Shown in pieces: positions 49,825-58,328 of a stretch of DNA of 64,000 bases. The notes under the pieces are model-generated. The model was given only the letters and a program-made list of their open reading frames with translations, was not told where the DNA came from and ran no database searches. Both the position numbers and the translations under genes were made by a program. The stretch is taken from assembly GCF_003116095.1 (NCBI RefSeq), contig NZ_LGRA01000021.1, positions 2,704,025 to 2,768,024 of the forward strand, written 5' to 3'. This DNA comes from Azospirillum sp. TSO35-2. GTDB lineage: Bacteria > Pseudomonadota > Alphaproteobacteria > Azospirillales > Azospirillaceae. The stretch's first letter is position 1. The number at the start of each line of letters is the position of its first letter.

Positions 49825-52005
49825 TTAACCCATCAGCGCCACCGGCAGCGCCGGCCGCCGCAGCGGTGCCGGCGCGGCGGTGCGGCGCAGCGCGTCGGCG
49901 GTCAGCCGCTCCCGACCGAGCAAGGCCTCCGCCGCCAGGCGGCCGGAGATGACGCAGGCCTCCACCCCCGGTCCGGGGAAGACTCCGGCGCCGGTCAGGC
50001 ACAGGCCGGGAATCGGCGAGCGGCGGCTCAGCCGCGGCTGGTCGGGGGCGAGGCCGTAGATCGCACCGGCGGTGGTGCGGGCGTAGCGGGCGAAGGTGGC
50101 GGCGCTGGCGTCCTGGCGGACGGTGATGTGCCGCTCCAGGTCGGGGATCAGCCGGGAGGCGGCGGCGATCATCGCGTCGCCCTCCGCCCGCTTGCGCGCC
50201 TTGTAGCCGGGGTCGGCGCGGTCCCAGCTCGGGTCGGCGGGGGCCAGCCGCATCAGGGTCACCGCGGCGTGACCGTCGGGCGCCAGGCTGCGGTCATGGA
50301 CCGAGGGGACGGCGACGGCCATGCCCATGCCCCGACCCATGCCGGGCGCATCGCCGGGCAGGAAGGTCATCGCCGGCAGCTCCGGCGCGATGTCCAGCCC
50401 CAGCGTCACCATGAAGGCCGAGGTCGACGGCCGCATCGCGGCACAGCGGGCGGCGTAGGCCGGCGGCAGATGCGCGCGTCCGACCAGTTCCAGCATGGTC
50501 CGCCGCACGTCGGCGTTGGAGATCACGGCGGCGGCGCGGATGGTCCGTCCGTCGGCGGTCTCCACCCCGGCGGCGCGGCCCTGCTCGATCAGGATGCGCG
50601 ATACCCCGGTGCGCAGCCGGATCTCGCCGCCGTCGCCCCGGATCGAGTCGGCCAGCGCGTCGGCCAGCGCCTGCGACCCGCCGATCGGGTAGCGGCCGCC
50701 CGAGAACCAATAGCCGAAGATTGGCGCCATCTGCCGGACCTCCAGCAGCTCCGGCCGGTCGCTGAGATAGCCGGTCAGCAGGGTCGGCAGGCGCTGGGCG
50801 GCGCGGTCGGGGATGTACTGGTCCAGCATCTCCTGGAAAGTGCGGCCCATCCAGCGGAAGGCGTGCGGGCAGTCCATGGCGTAGCGCCGCATCGCCTCCA
50901 CCGTGTCGGGGATGTGGGGCAGGCCGCGGTCGGCGCAGCCGCGGTAGAGGTCGTCGTACACCGCCCGCATCTCCGCCAGGAAGGCGGCGGCGCCGGCGGC
51001 GCTGGCCGGATGGTCGGCGGCGATCTGGGTTGCCAGTCCATCGGCGTCATCGGCGAGTTGCTGCAACTTGCCATTCACCAGCACGCCGCGGCTGACCGGT
51101 TGCCAGTCGACGCGGTCCTCCACCGCCAGCGTGCGCAGCAGATGATCGACGGGACCACCGGGATGGGCGCCGCTGATGTCGTGGACGCCGGCGTCGAAAA
51201 CGTAGCGGAAGGGCTGGGCGCCCGCGGCCGAGCGGTTGCGCGCCTTGACCGGCCAGGAGGTGCAGAAGCCGCCGGGCCGGTCATGCGCCTCGACCACCGT
51301 CACCCGCGCGCCGGCCCGCGCCAGCAGCGCCGCCGCGGTCAACCCGCCGATGCCGGCGCCGACCACCACGACGTCACGCTCATGCGCCGCGGTGCTCGCG
51401 CGGGTCAGGATGGCGGGAGCCGGCCAGGGGTGCGGGTCGGCGGCGGCCAGCCGGCGGCGCATCGCCGTGCCGGTCAGCCAATCGGGCAGGACGCGGTTGG
51501 CGACCACGCCGAGCGCGCTGGCACCGATCGACAATGGCGCCTCCCAGCCGGGCAGACCGGCGAAACCGACGCTGCCGACCAGGAACAGCACGCCCCACAG
51601 CGCGGTCATCGCCCGGTTGACGGCGACGAACTGCGGCAGGTGCCAGAACTCCTTCGGCCAGTCGTCGCGGGCGTATTGCAGGGTGAAGGGGCTGCCGAGC
51701 GCGATGCTGCCGAACGCCATCGCGGCGAGGGCGAGGTGGACGGCGAGTCCCAGGTTGTGCAGTGGCCAGTCCCAGCCCAGCGGCCCGCACAGCGGCAGGA
51801 CGGCGAAGAAGGCGGCGGCCACCAGCTCCGGCGCCTTGTAGGAGCCGCGCCGCCGGTCGAGCAGGCAGAGCGCCAGACTGGCGACCAGCGCGGCCGGTGC
51901 GGCGTACGGCACCCCGGCCACCGGCAGGACGGCGCCGAACAGCAGCCAGGGGGAAAAGCCCAGCAGGATGCGCAGGAGGATGGGGAATTTGCGGCGAACG
52001 GTCAT
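49825..52005 (-). CDS. CrtI-like FAD oxidoreductase fused to an N-terminal membrane domain
   Basis: The 726-residue protein has an N-terminal membrane domain of about five to six helices (residues about 1-185, with GSPFTLQYARDDWPKEFWHL between helices). A phytoene-desaturase/carotene-isomerase-like flavoprotein follows (about 210-715). The dinucleotide-binding motif is VVVGAGIGGLTAAALLARAG (about 214-233), and the C-terminal FAD motif includes GLCLTGAGVFPGPGVEACV. Typical CrtI enzymes are about 500 residues and lack this membrane part. No carotenoid genes are nearby, so the substrate is unknown; retinol- or carotenoid-saturase-like activity is one possibility. Confidence 0.85.
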   Translation of the reverse strand: MTVRRKFPILLRILLGFSPWLLFGAVLPVAGVPYAAPAALVASLALCLLDRRRGSYKAPELVAAAFFAVLPLCGPLGWDWPLHNLGLAVHLALAAMAFGSIALGSPFTLQYARDDWPKEFWHLPQFVAVNRAMTALWGVLFLVGSVGFAGLPGWEAPLSIGASALGVVANRVLPDWLTGTAMRRRLAAADPHPWPAPAILTRASTAAHERDVVVVGAGIGGLTAAALLARAGARVTVVEAHDRPGGFCTSWPVKARNRSAAGAQPFRYVFDAGVHDISGAHPGGPVDHLLRTLAVEDRVDWQPVSRGVLVNGKLQQLADDADGLATQIAADHPASAAGAAAFLAEMRAVYDDLYRGCADRGLPHIPDTVEAMRRYAMDCPHAFRWMGRTFQEMLDQYIPDRAAQRLPTLLTGYLSDRPELLEVRQMAPIFGYWFSGGRYPIGGSQALADALADSIRGDGGEIRLRTGVSRILIEQGRAAGVETADGRTIRAAAVISNADVRRTMLELVGRAHLPPAYAARCAAMRPSTSAFMVTLGLDIAPELPAMTFLPGDAPGMGRGMGMAVAVPSVHDRSLAPDGHAAVTLMRLAPADPSWDRADPGYKARKRAEGDAMIAAASRLIPDLERHITVRQDASAATFARYARTTAGAIYGLAPDQPRLSRRSPIPGLCLTGAGVFPGPGVEACVISGRLAAEALLGRERLTADALRRTAAPAPLRRPALPVALMG

Positions 52006-52189
52006 GGGATGGGGCCTTCGCAGGGATGCCTGTTGCGAAGGACCATCGTCGGGGAGCTTGAGGCCGGCCAGCGGGGTTGCGCGGAGGGTCGGCCGGGCTT
52101 CGTGAACGGCGGCGTACGGCGGTTCGCGAAGCGCGGATGGCAGGACGTACGGAATGGCTGGGTGCGTACGGGGTGTACGTGTGCCCCGG

Positions 52190-52783
52190 CTACAGCGGTC
52201 GCCGGGCTTTCAACGCCGCGGTCAGGGTGCCGTCGTCGAGATAGTCGAGTTCGCCGCCGACCGGGACGCCGTGCGCCAGCCGCGACACCGAGACGTCGCT
52301 GTCGGTCAGGCGGTCGGTGATGACGTGGGCGGTGGTCTGGCCGTCGACGGTGGCGTTCAGCGCCAGGATGACCTCGCGCACCGCCGGGTCCTTGGCGCGC
52401 TCGGCCAGCGCGGCGATGTTCAGGTCGTCCGGGCCGACGCCCTGCAACGCCGACAGCAGCCCGCCCAGCACATGGTAGGTGCCGCGGAAGGCGCGGGTGC
52501 GTTCCAGCGCCCACAGGTCGCCGGCATCCTCGACCACGCAGATGACCGAGCGGTCGCGGCTGGTGTCGGCGCAGACGGTGCAGGGGTCGCGGCTGTCCAG
52601 GTTGCCGCAGACCGAGCAGGCGCGGATCGACTCGCCGGCCAGCGCCATCGCTTCGGACAGCGGGACCAGCAGGCTGTCCCGCCGCTTCATCAGATGCAGC
52701 GCCGCCCGCCGCGCCGACCGGGGACCGAGTCCCGGCAGCTTGGACAGCAACTGGATCAGGCGTTCGATTTCAGGTCCGATCAT
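52190..52783 (-). CDS. recR: Recombination protein RecR
   Basis: The 197-residue protein has an N-terminal HhH (LSKLPGLGPRSARRAALHLM), a C4 zinc finger CSVCGN with CTVCAD (about residues 56-75), a Toprim domain with ICVVEDAGDLWAL and the Walker-like C-terminal stretch. It works with RecFO in gap repair. It is the third gene of dnaX-ybaB-recR, but a palindromic repeat separates it from ybaB. Confidence 0.97.
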   Translation of the reverse strand: MIGPEIERLIQLLSKLPGLGPRSARRAALHLMKRRDSLLVPLSEAMALAGESIRACSVCGNLDSRDPCTVCADTSRDRSVICVVEDAGDLWALERTRAFRGTYHVLGGLLSALQGVGPDDLNIAALAERAKDPAVREVILALNATVDGQTTAHVITDRLTDSDVSVSRLAHGVPVGGELDYLDDGTLTAALKARRPL

Positions 52784-52810
52784 GGAGAATCAGCGGCCCA
52801 CACATACTCT

Positions 52811-52964
52811 CCCTCTCCCGCCCCGGGAGAGGGAAGGGGCCCAAGCGACGCTTGGGAAGGGTAAGGGGGATGGTCGGGGGTGGGAGCGGTCCGTCTTGGA
52901 TCACCCCTCACCCTCCCCACGCCTTCGGCGCGGGTCCCCTCCCTCTCCCGGGGCGGGAGAGGGC
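52811..52964. repeat. Palindromic intergenic repeat, copy 3, inside the dnaX-ybaB-recR cluster
   Basis: Left arm CCCTCTCCCG (52811-52820) and right arm CGGGAGAGGG (to 52964) flank 154 bases very similar to the copy at 15660, including GGATCACCCCTCACCCTCCC. It lies between the ybaB stop and the recR start, so an operon transcript would have to cross it. Confidence 0.8.
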
Positions 52965-52975
52965 AAAAAAACCAA

Positions 52976-53299
52976 TCAGAACGGCAGCTTCATGCCGGGG
53001 GGGAGCTTCAGGCCGCCCATCAGCTTGGAGGTTTCGTCGGCAACGTGCTGCTCGACCTTCTTCTTGGCGTCGTTGAAGGCGGCCACGATCAGGTCTTCCA
53101 GCACCTCGACGTCTTCCGGATCGACGACCGACTTGTCGAGCTTGACCTTCTTCATCTCGCTCTTGCCGTTGACGGTCACGACGACCATGCCGGCCGCGCT
53201 CTGGCCGGTCACTTCGACCTGCTCCAGGCTCGCCTGCATTTCCTGCATCTTGGCCTGCATCTGCTGGGCCTGCTTCATCATGTTGCCGATATTTTTCAT
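52976..53299 (-). CDS. ybaB: YbaB/EbfC nucleoid-associated protein
   Basis: The 107-residue protein begins MKNIGNMMKQAQQMQAKMQE, then LEQVEVTGQSAAGMVVVTVN and DLIVAAFNDAKKKVEQHV, the whole-length signature of the YbaB DNA-binding family. Dimers act as a tweezer-like DNA-binding protein. The ATG lies 3 bases after the dnaX stop, as is typical. Confidence 0.97.
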   Translation of the reverse strand: MKNIGNMMKQAQQMQAKMQEMQASLEQVEVTGQSAAGMVVVTVNGKSEMKKVKLDKSVVDPEDVEVLEDLIVAAFNDAKKKVEQHVADETSKLMGGLKLPPGMKLPF

Positions 53300-53302
53300 C
53301 GG

Positions 53303-55219
53303 TCAGTACTCTCCTTCGTCGTCGAGCGGGTAATAGACCCCGTCGTCCTGCTGCTGAACCATGAAATCGGGTGTCTCGCCGTCATCCGCAACCGCGGCGC
53401 TCTCCGCCGCGGCGATTTCCGCCAGATCGCGGATGTCGATGATCTTGGCGCCGGAAAAGGCGGTCATCACCGCGCGCACCACCGGGTTGGCTTCCGCCTC
53501 CGACCAGGCGCGGCGTTTCTCGGCCTTGTCCTGCTCGGCCAGCGTCGGCTGGGCCGGGCCGTCGGACAGGGCGACGATCCAGCGCTGGCCGGTCCATTCG
53601 GTCAGGAACTGGCCGACCTTGGCCGGCAGCGTCGGCGGCGCGGCCGGGCGCATCTTCAACTCCAGCCGGCCCGGCTCCATGCGGACCAGATGGACGGTTT
53701 CCAGCAGATAGCCGTAGAGCGCGCCCTCGCGCCGGTCGGAGAACAGCTGCACCAGCGCGCGGAAGTCGCGCGGCATCGGCGACAGCTCCTCCCCCGCCGG
53801 AACCGGGACCGGGGCCAGCTTCGCCTGGGCGGCCTGTGCGGCGTGGGGCTGGGCCTGCTCGACCGAGCGGGCGACCGCGTGGGCACCCTGGCCGCCACCC
53901 TGGCCGGCCACCGCGACAGGGCCGCCGCCGGAGGAACCGCTTGGGGCGCCGCCCGCCGGACCGCGGGACATCGGTGCACCGCCGTTGGCCCCGCCGCCGT
54001 TGGCCTGCTGGGCCTGGAACTGGCGGATCAGCTCGCCCGGCGTCGGCAGGTCGGCGGCGTAGGACAGGCGGACGATCACCATCTCCAGCGCCTGCTGCGG
54101 CACCGGCGCCGCCTGCACCTCGCCCAACCCCTTCAGCAGAAGCTGCCACGCCCGGGTCAGCGCCGGCATGCCGAGCCGGCCCGAGAGCTGGGCGCCGCGC
54201 GTGCGCTCCTCCTCCGGCAGGCTGGGGTCGTTGGCGGTGTCGGGCACCACCTTCAGCCGGGTCAGGTTGTGGACGAGGTCGAGCAGGTCCTGGAGGATCA
54301 CCACCGGATCGGCGCCGACGCGGTGCAGGTCGGCCAGGATGTCCATCGCCTCGGCGGGACGGGCGGAGACGGCGGCGTCGAACAGGTCGATCACGCGGGT
54401 GCGGTCGGCCAGCCCCAGCATGTCGCGCACCTGCTGCGCCGTCACCGTGCCGGCGGCCAGCGCGATCGCCTGGTCGAGCAGCGACAGCCCGTCGCGCACC
54501 GACCCGTCGGCGGCCCGCGCGACCAGCGCCGCGGCGTCCCCCTCGATCACCGAGCCTTCCAGCGCGGTGATGCGGGTGAAATGCTCCTTCAGCACCTGGG
54601 CGTCGACGCGGCGCAGGTCGAAACGCTGGCAGCGCGACAGCACCGTCACCGGCACCTTGCGGATCTCGGTGGTGGCGAAGACGAACTTCACATGGCTCGG
54701 CGGTTCCTCCAGCGTCTTCAGGAGCGCGTTGAACGCGCTCTTGGACAGCATGTGGACCTCGTCGATGATGTAGAGCTTGTAGCGGGCCGACACCGGCGCA
54801 TAGCGCACGCCGTCGATGATCTCGCGGATGTCGTCGACGCCGGTGTGGCTGGCGGCGTCCATCTCCATCACGTCGACGTGGCGGTCCTCGGCGATGGCGC
54901 GGCAGTTGTCGCAGACGCCGCAGGGGCTGACCGTCGGCCCGCCGGTGCCGTCGGGCCCGGTGCAGTTCAGCGCGCGGGCGATGATGCGGGCGGTGGTGGT
55001 CTTGCCGACGCCGCGCACCCCGGTCAGCATGAAGGCCTGGGCGATGCGGCCGGACTGGATGGCGTTGGTCAGGGTGCGGACCAGCGCGTCCTGCCCGATC
55101 AGCTCGTCGAAGGTCTTCGGCCGGTATTTGCGCGCAAGCACCCGGTAGGCCAGCCCGGTGGCGGCCGCCGTGGCGGGGGCGGGAGTGTCGACAGCGGTGT
55201 CGGCGGTGGTATCGGTCAC
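53303..55219 (-). CDS. dnaX: DNA polymerase III subunit gamma/tau
   Basis: The 638-residue clamp-loader ATPase has KYRPKTFDELIGQDALVRTL, Walker A GVRGVGKTTTARIIA (about residues 65-79), a zinc module with CGVCDNC, Walker B IIDEVHML, and the SRC motif LSRCQRFDL. A Gly/Ala/Pro-rich linker (about 405-480) joins the tau-type C-terminal domain. The start is GTG at 55219. No A-rich slippery site for a short gamma form was noticed. Upstream lies the SRP RNA gene on the same strand. Confidence 0.97.
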   Translation of the reverse strand: MTDTTADTAVDTPAPATAAATGLAYRVLARKYRPKTFDELIGQDALVRTLTNAIQSGRIAQAFMLTGVRGVGKTTTARIIARALNCTGPDGTGGPTVSPCGVCDNCRAIAEDRHVDVMEMDAASHTGVDDIREIIDGVRYAPVSARYKLYIIDEVHMLSKSAFNALLKTLEEPPSHVKFVFATTEIRKVPVTVLSRCQRFDLRRVDAQVLKEHFTRITALEGSVIEGDAAALVARAADGSVRDGLSLLDQAIALAAGTVTAQQVRDMLGLADRTRVIDLFDAAVSARPAEAMDILADLHRVGADPVVILQDLLDLVHNLTRLKVVPDTANDPSLPEEERTRGAQLSGRLGMPALTRAWQLLLKGLGEVQAAPVPQQALEMVIVRLSYAADLPTPGELIRQFQAQQANGGGANGGAPMSRGPAGGAPSGSSGGGPVAVAGQGGGQGAHAVARSVEQAQPHAAQAAQAKLAPVPVPAGEELSPMPRDFRALVQLFSDRREGALYGYLLETVHLVRMEPGRLELKMRPAAPPTLPAKVGQFLTEWTGQRWIVALSDGPAQPTLAEQDKAEKRRAWSEAEANPVVRAVMTAFSGAKIIDIRDLAEIAAAESAAVADDGETPDFMVQQQDDGVYYPLDDEGEY

Positions 55220-55328
55220 GCGGCGGGCCTGTCGGAACGGCGAGGGGATAGGGTTCGATCGGGCCGCAGGATAGCGTCCCGGCGCCGCGCTGTCGCCGTC
55301 TGTCTTCGTGCGAATTTTGGAAGAGGGT

Positions 55329-55425
55329 GGGAGACTGGACGAACGACCCGAGCCGTAACTCGTTGCGGCTGCTTCCTTCCGGACCTGACCGGGTTGGCGA
55401 GGGACTCGTCCGACGCCAGTCTCCC
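55329..55425 (-). ncRNA. ffs: Signal recognition particle RNA, small bacterial (4.5S) type
   Basis: The 97-base gene lies on the minus strand. The ends GGGAGACTGG and CCAGTCTCCC pair perfectly, and the apical hallmark runs GGTCAGGTCCGGAAGGAAGC followed by AGCC, holding the Ffh-binding internal loops and the GGAA tetraloop. It guides ribosome-nascent chains to the membrane together with Ffh and FtsY. Gene order ffs-dnaX-ybaB-recR is common in bacteria. No protein-coding frame is needed to explain this stretch. Confidence 0.96.
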
Positions 55426-55431
55426 GCCGCT

Positions 55432-55460
55432 GTTATGGAGATTCACGCGGGCAGATGCAA
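55432..55460 (-). promoter_or_regulatory. Promoter of the SRP RNA gene
   Basis: On the minus strand TTGCAT (55460-55455) and CATAAC (55437-55432) are separated by 17 bases, with the RNA 5' end 7 bases downstream at 55425. Confidence 0.75.
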
Positions 55461-55519
55461 GGGGAAAGGGCGGGCCGCCGGCCCGGCTGTGGGCGGAGCC
55501 CCGGAGGGGCCAGGATGTA

Positions 55520-55547
55520 TTGACAATTATTTTGAGAGACATAGTTT
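55520..55547 (+). promoter_or_regulatory. AT-rich promoter of the lone ATPase gene
   Basis: A perfect TTGACA (55520-55525) and TAGTTT (55542-55547) are separated by 16 bases. The stretch 55515-55565 is far richer in A and T than the surroundings. Confidence 0.65.
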
Positions 55548-55584
55548 ATGGTTCTGACCATAATCGGCCGTAAAGAGGCTGCCC

Positions 55585-56751
55585 GTGCCACTCTCGCCCC
55601 CGCAGAAGTTCCTGTTCCACCGCCCGAAGCTGGCCGCGTCGCTGGCCGACATCGTAACGGGCGATGCGCCGATCGGGGCCGAGCCGACCGTCTGCTTGGC
55701 GGCACCGCGCCGGACCGGCAAAAGCACTTTTCTGCGCCACGATCTGCGGCCGGAACTGGAGAATCGTGGCGTGCTGTCCGTCTATGTCGACCTCTGGTCC
55801 GATATGGCGGCCGATCCCGCCCATTTGATCGCGGAAGCGTTGAAGGCCGAGCTTCGCCGTGCCGACAGCCTGCCGGTGAAGGTCGCGCGGTCGGTCGGGC
55901 TGGCCAAGCTGGGGGTCGGCGGCGTGTCGGTCGACATCGACCGGATCGGACAGGCGCAGGGGGCGACGCTGGCCGACGCGCTGGAGGCGTTGCTGGAGCG
56001 GACCCACAAGCGCATCGCCCTGCTGGTCGATGAAGCCCAGCACGCGCTGACGACCGAGGCCGGGTTGAACGCGATGTTCGCGCTGAAGGCGGCGCGCGAC
56101 CGGCTGAACACCCGGGACGATGCGCGCGATGGCCCGAACCTGATGATCGTGCTGACGGGATCCCACCGCGACAAGCTGAGCCGGCTGGTGCTGAACCGCG
56201 ACCAGCCCTTCTTCGGCACCACGGTGCGCAGCTTTCCACTGCTGGACCGCGCCTACACCGACGCCTACACGGCGTGGATCAACGCCCGGCTGGCCGAGGG
56301 CAACCGTTTCGACGCCGACGACGTGTTCGCAGCGTTCGACGCTGTGGGACGGCAGCCGGAAACCCTGATGCGGATCCTGTCGGACGCGGCGCTGCTGATC
56401 GGCGACGCCAGCGATTTGAAACGGGCGCTGGCGGACGGGGCGGCCGAACTGCGCCAGCGGGTGTGGGACGATTACGAGGCGGCATGGTCGGGGCTGTCAT
56501 CCTTGCAGCAGGCGGTGGTCGAGCGGCTCGCCGTGGAGGGGCCGCAATCGGCGCCCTTTTCCGCCGCGGCGCTGCAGGCCTACGCTGATGTGGTCGGTGA
56601 GGCGGTGGAGCCACCGGCCGTGCAGGCGGCTATCGAGGCCCTGCGGCAGAAGAACATCCTGTGGCGGTCGGCGCGCGGACAATACGCGCTCGACGACCAG
56701 GGGATGGCGGAGTGGCTGAAGGCACGGGGAGACAGAACCGGGCGGGAGTGA
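55585..56751 (+). CDS. Lone AAA-type (COG1672-like) ATPase with C-terminal winged-helix-like region
   Basis: The 388-residue protein has an N-terminal ATPase domain. Walker A is APRRTGKSTFLRHDL (about residues 39-53), Walker B is IALLVDEAQHAL (about 144-155), and a sensor-like VLTGSHRDKLSRL follows. A helical lid and a C-terminal part resembling a winged helix (about 295-375, with IEALRQKNILWRSARGQYAL) come next. It resembles standalone AAA_16/COG1672 ATPases that are patchily distributed. The start is GTG at 55585 with AGAGG upstream. No partner gene is adjacent. Function unknown; a stress, defence or regulatory ATPase is conceivable. Confidence 0.8.
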   Translation: MPLSPPQKFLFHRPKLAASLADIVTGDAPIGAEPTVCLAAPRRTGKSTFLRHDLRPELENRGVLSVYVDLWSDMAADPAHLIAEALKAELRRADSLPVKVARSVGLAKLGVGGVSVDIDRIGQAQGATLADALEALLERTHKRIALLVDEAQHALTTEAGLNAMFALKAARDRLNTRDDARDGPNLMIVLTGSHRDKLSRLVLNRDQPFFGTTVRSFPLLDRAYTDAYTAWINARLAEGNRFDADDVFAAFDAVGRQPETLMRILSDAALLIGDASDLKRALADGAAELRQRVWDDYEAAWSGLSSLQQAVVERLAVEGPQSAPFSAAALQAYADVVGEAVEPPAVQAAIEALRQKNILWRSARGQYALDDQGMAEWLKARGDRTGRE

Positions 56752-56757
56752 CCATGC

Positions 56758-56789
56758 AAAAAGGCCCCGGGCGTGAGCCCGGAGCCTTT
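56758..56789 (-). terminator. Bidirectional terminator between the ATPase gene and pgk
   Basis: A 13-bp stem with one mismatch (56760-56772 with 56777-56789), loop GTGA, is followed by TTTTT on the minus strand (after pgk), and TTT on the plus strand. Confidence 0.85.
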
Positions 56790-56813
56790 CGCAGTGCGAC
56801 GATTTGGAGCCGC

Positions 56814-58007
56814 TTACTTCTTCAGCGCCGCGACGCCCGGCAGTTCCTTGCCTTCCAGCCATTCCAGGAAGGCGCCGCCGGCGGCGGACACGTAGGTGAA
56901 CTTGTCCTCGACCCCGGCGTGGGCCATCGCGGCGACGGTGTCGCCGCCGCCGGCGACCGACAGCAGGCCGCCGGCCTCGGTGCGGGCGGCGACCAGGCCG
57001 GCGACGGCGTTGGTGCCGGCGTCGAAGGGCTGGATCTCGAAGGCGCCGAGCGGGCCGTTCCACACCACGGTCTTGGCGCCCTGCAGCTTCACGCCGAGGA
57101 ACTCGACGGTCGCCGGGCCGACGTCCAGCGCCATCTCGTCCGAACCGATGGCGTCGAAGGCGACGACGCGGTTGGCGGCGCCGGCCTTGAACTCCTTGGC
57201 GACGACGAAGTCCTTCGGCAGCAGGATCTCGCAGTTCGATTCCTTGGCGGTCGCCATGATGGCGCGGGCTTGGTCGGCCATGTCCTTCTCGCACAGCGAG
57301 GCGCCGACGTCGGTGCCCTGGGCGAACAGGAAGGTGTTGGCCATGCCGCCGCCCAGCACCAGCAGGTCCACCTTGCGGACCATGTTGCCCAGCAGTTCCA
57401 GCTTGGTGGAGATCTTGGCGCCGCCGACGACGGCGGCGACCGGGCGCTCCGGCTTCTCCAGCGCCAGCGTCAGCGCCTTCAGCTCGGCCTCCATCAGGCG
57501 GCCGGCGGCGTTCGGCAGCAGGCGGGCGACGCCCTCGGTCGAGGCGTGGGCGCGGTGCGCGGCGGAGAAGGCGTCGTTGACGTAGAGGTCACCCAGCGCC
57601 GCCATCTGCTTGGCGAAGGCCTGGTCGTTCTTCTCTTCCTCGGCGTGGAAGCGGGTGTTCTCCAGCAGGACGATGGCACCCGCGTGGACCTTGTCGATGG
57701 CCTCCTTGGCCTTGGGACCGACGCAATCCTCACCGAAGGCGACCTTCTGGCCGACGGCGGCGCTGAGCGCGTCCAGCACGTTGCGCAGCGAGTTCTTGGC
57801 GTCCGGGCCGTTCTTCGGCCGGCCGAAATGCGACAGGACCACGACCTTGGCGCCCTTGGCGGACAGCTCCTTCAGGGTGGGAGCGAGGCGGTCGATGCGG
57901 GTGGTGTCGGACACCTTGCCGTCCTGCATCGGAACGTTCAGGTCGGCGCGGACCAGCACCGTCTTGCCGTTCACATCAAGGTCGTCAATCGTGTTGAACT
58001 CGGTCAT
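56814..58007 (-). CDS. pgk: Phosphoglycerate kinase
   Basis: The 397-residue glycolytic enzyme begins MTEFNTIDDLDVNGKTVLVR, followed by ADLNVPMQDGKV, the PGK signature with the 3-phosphoglycerate site. It also has LSHFGRPK and the C-terminal GGGDTVAAMAHAG (about residues 353-365). It is not next to gap or fba here. The ATG at 58007 matches the family start; an in-frame ATG 15 bases upstream is possible. The upstream region contains a small terminator-like hairpin. Confidence 0.97.
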   Translation of the reverse strand: MTEFNTIDDLDVNGKTVLVRADLNVPMQDGKVSDTTRIDRLAPTLKELSAKGAKVVVLSHFGRPKNGPDAKNSLRNVLDALSAAVGQKVAFGEDCVGPKAKEAIDKVHAGAIVLLENTRFHAEEEKNDQAFAKQMAALGDLYVNDAFSAAHRAHASTEGVARLLPNAAGRLMEAELKALTLALEKPERPVAAVVGGAKISTKLELLGNMVRKVDLLVLGGGMANTFLFAQGTDVGASLCEKDMADQARAIMATAKESNCEILLPKDFVVAKEFKAGAANRVVAFDAIGSDEMALDVGPATVEFLGVKLQGAKTVVWNGPLGAFEIQPFDAGTNAVAGLVAARTEAGGLLSVAGGGDTVAAMAHAGVEDKFTYVSAAGGAFLEWLEGKELPGVAALKK

Positions 58008-58110
58008 CGTCGCGCATCCCATTCATCAATGGCCCACCGTTGGCGAGCCGTGGCGGTTTTGCCGAACCCAAGCACAGCCCCGCATGCTTTGCAACGCCTC
58101 AGGGGTGGGG

Positions 58111-58131
58111 AGAAAAGGGGCATTTTGCCCC
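58111..58131 (-). other. Small terminator-like hairpin upstream of pgk
   Basis: GGGGCA and TGCCCC (58117-58122 with 58126-58131) form a 6-bp stem. On the minus strand it is followed by TTTTCT. No minus-strand gene lies upstream; it may be in the pgk leader. The rest of 58008-58328 shows no gene. Confidence 0.4.
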
Positions 58132-58328
58132 GCCAGCCCCCAAATCGGCCGCAAGCCGCCCCCCTTCCGCCGCAAACCGGAGCTTGGCCGGAGGGCGGAT
58201 GCGACCCGCTGCCGCAGCGCGGCCGGCGATCGCTGTCATTTTTCCGTAACTTGACCCTATCCGTGGCCTGTGCAAACACCCAATTGTAGGCCCATCGGGC
58301 CGCGGAACGGGGGTTGAAGGCGCAGGCG

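Noticed and set aside
55548..56033. Plus-strand open frame overlapping the start of the lone ATPase gene
   Set aside because: It uses a different frame with an Arg/Gly-rich translation; the GTG-started frame has Walker A and B motifs and a ribosome-binding site.
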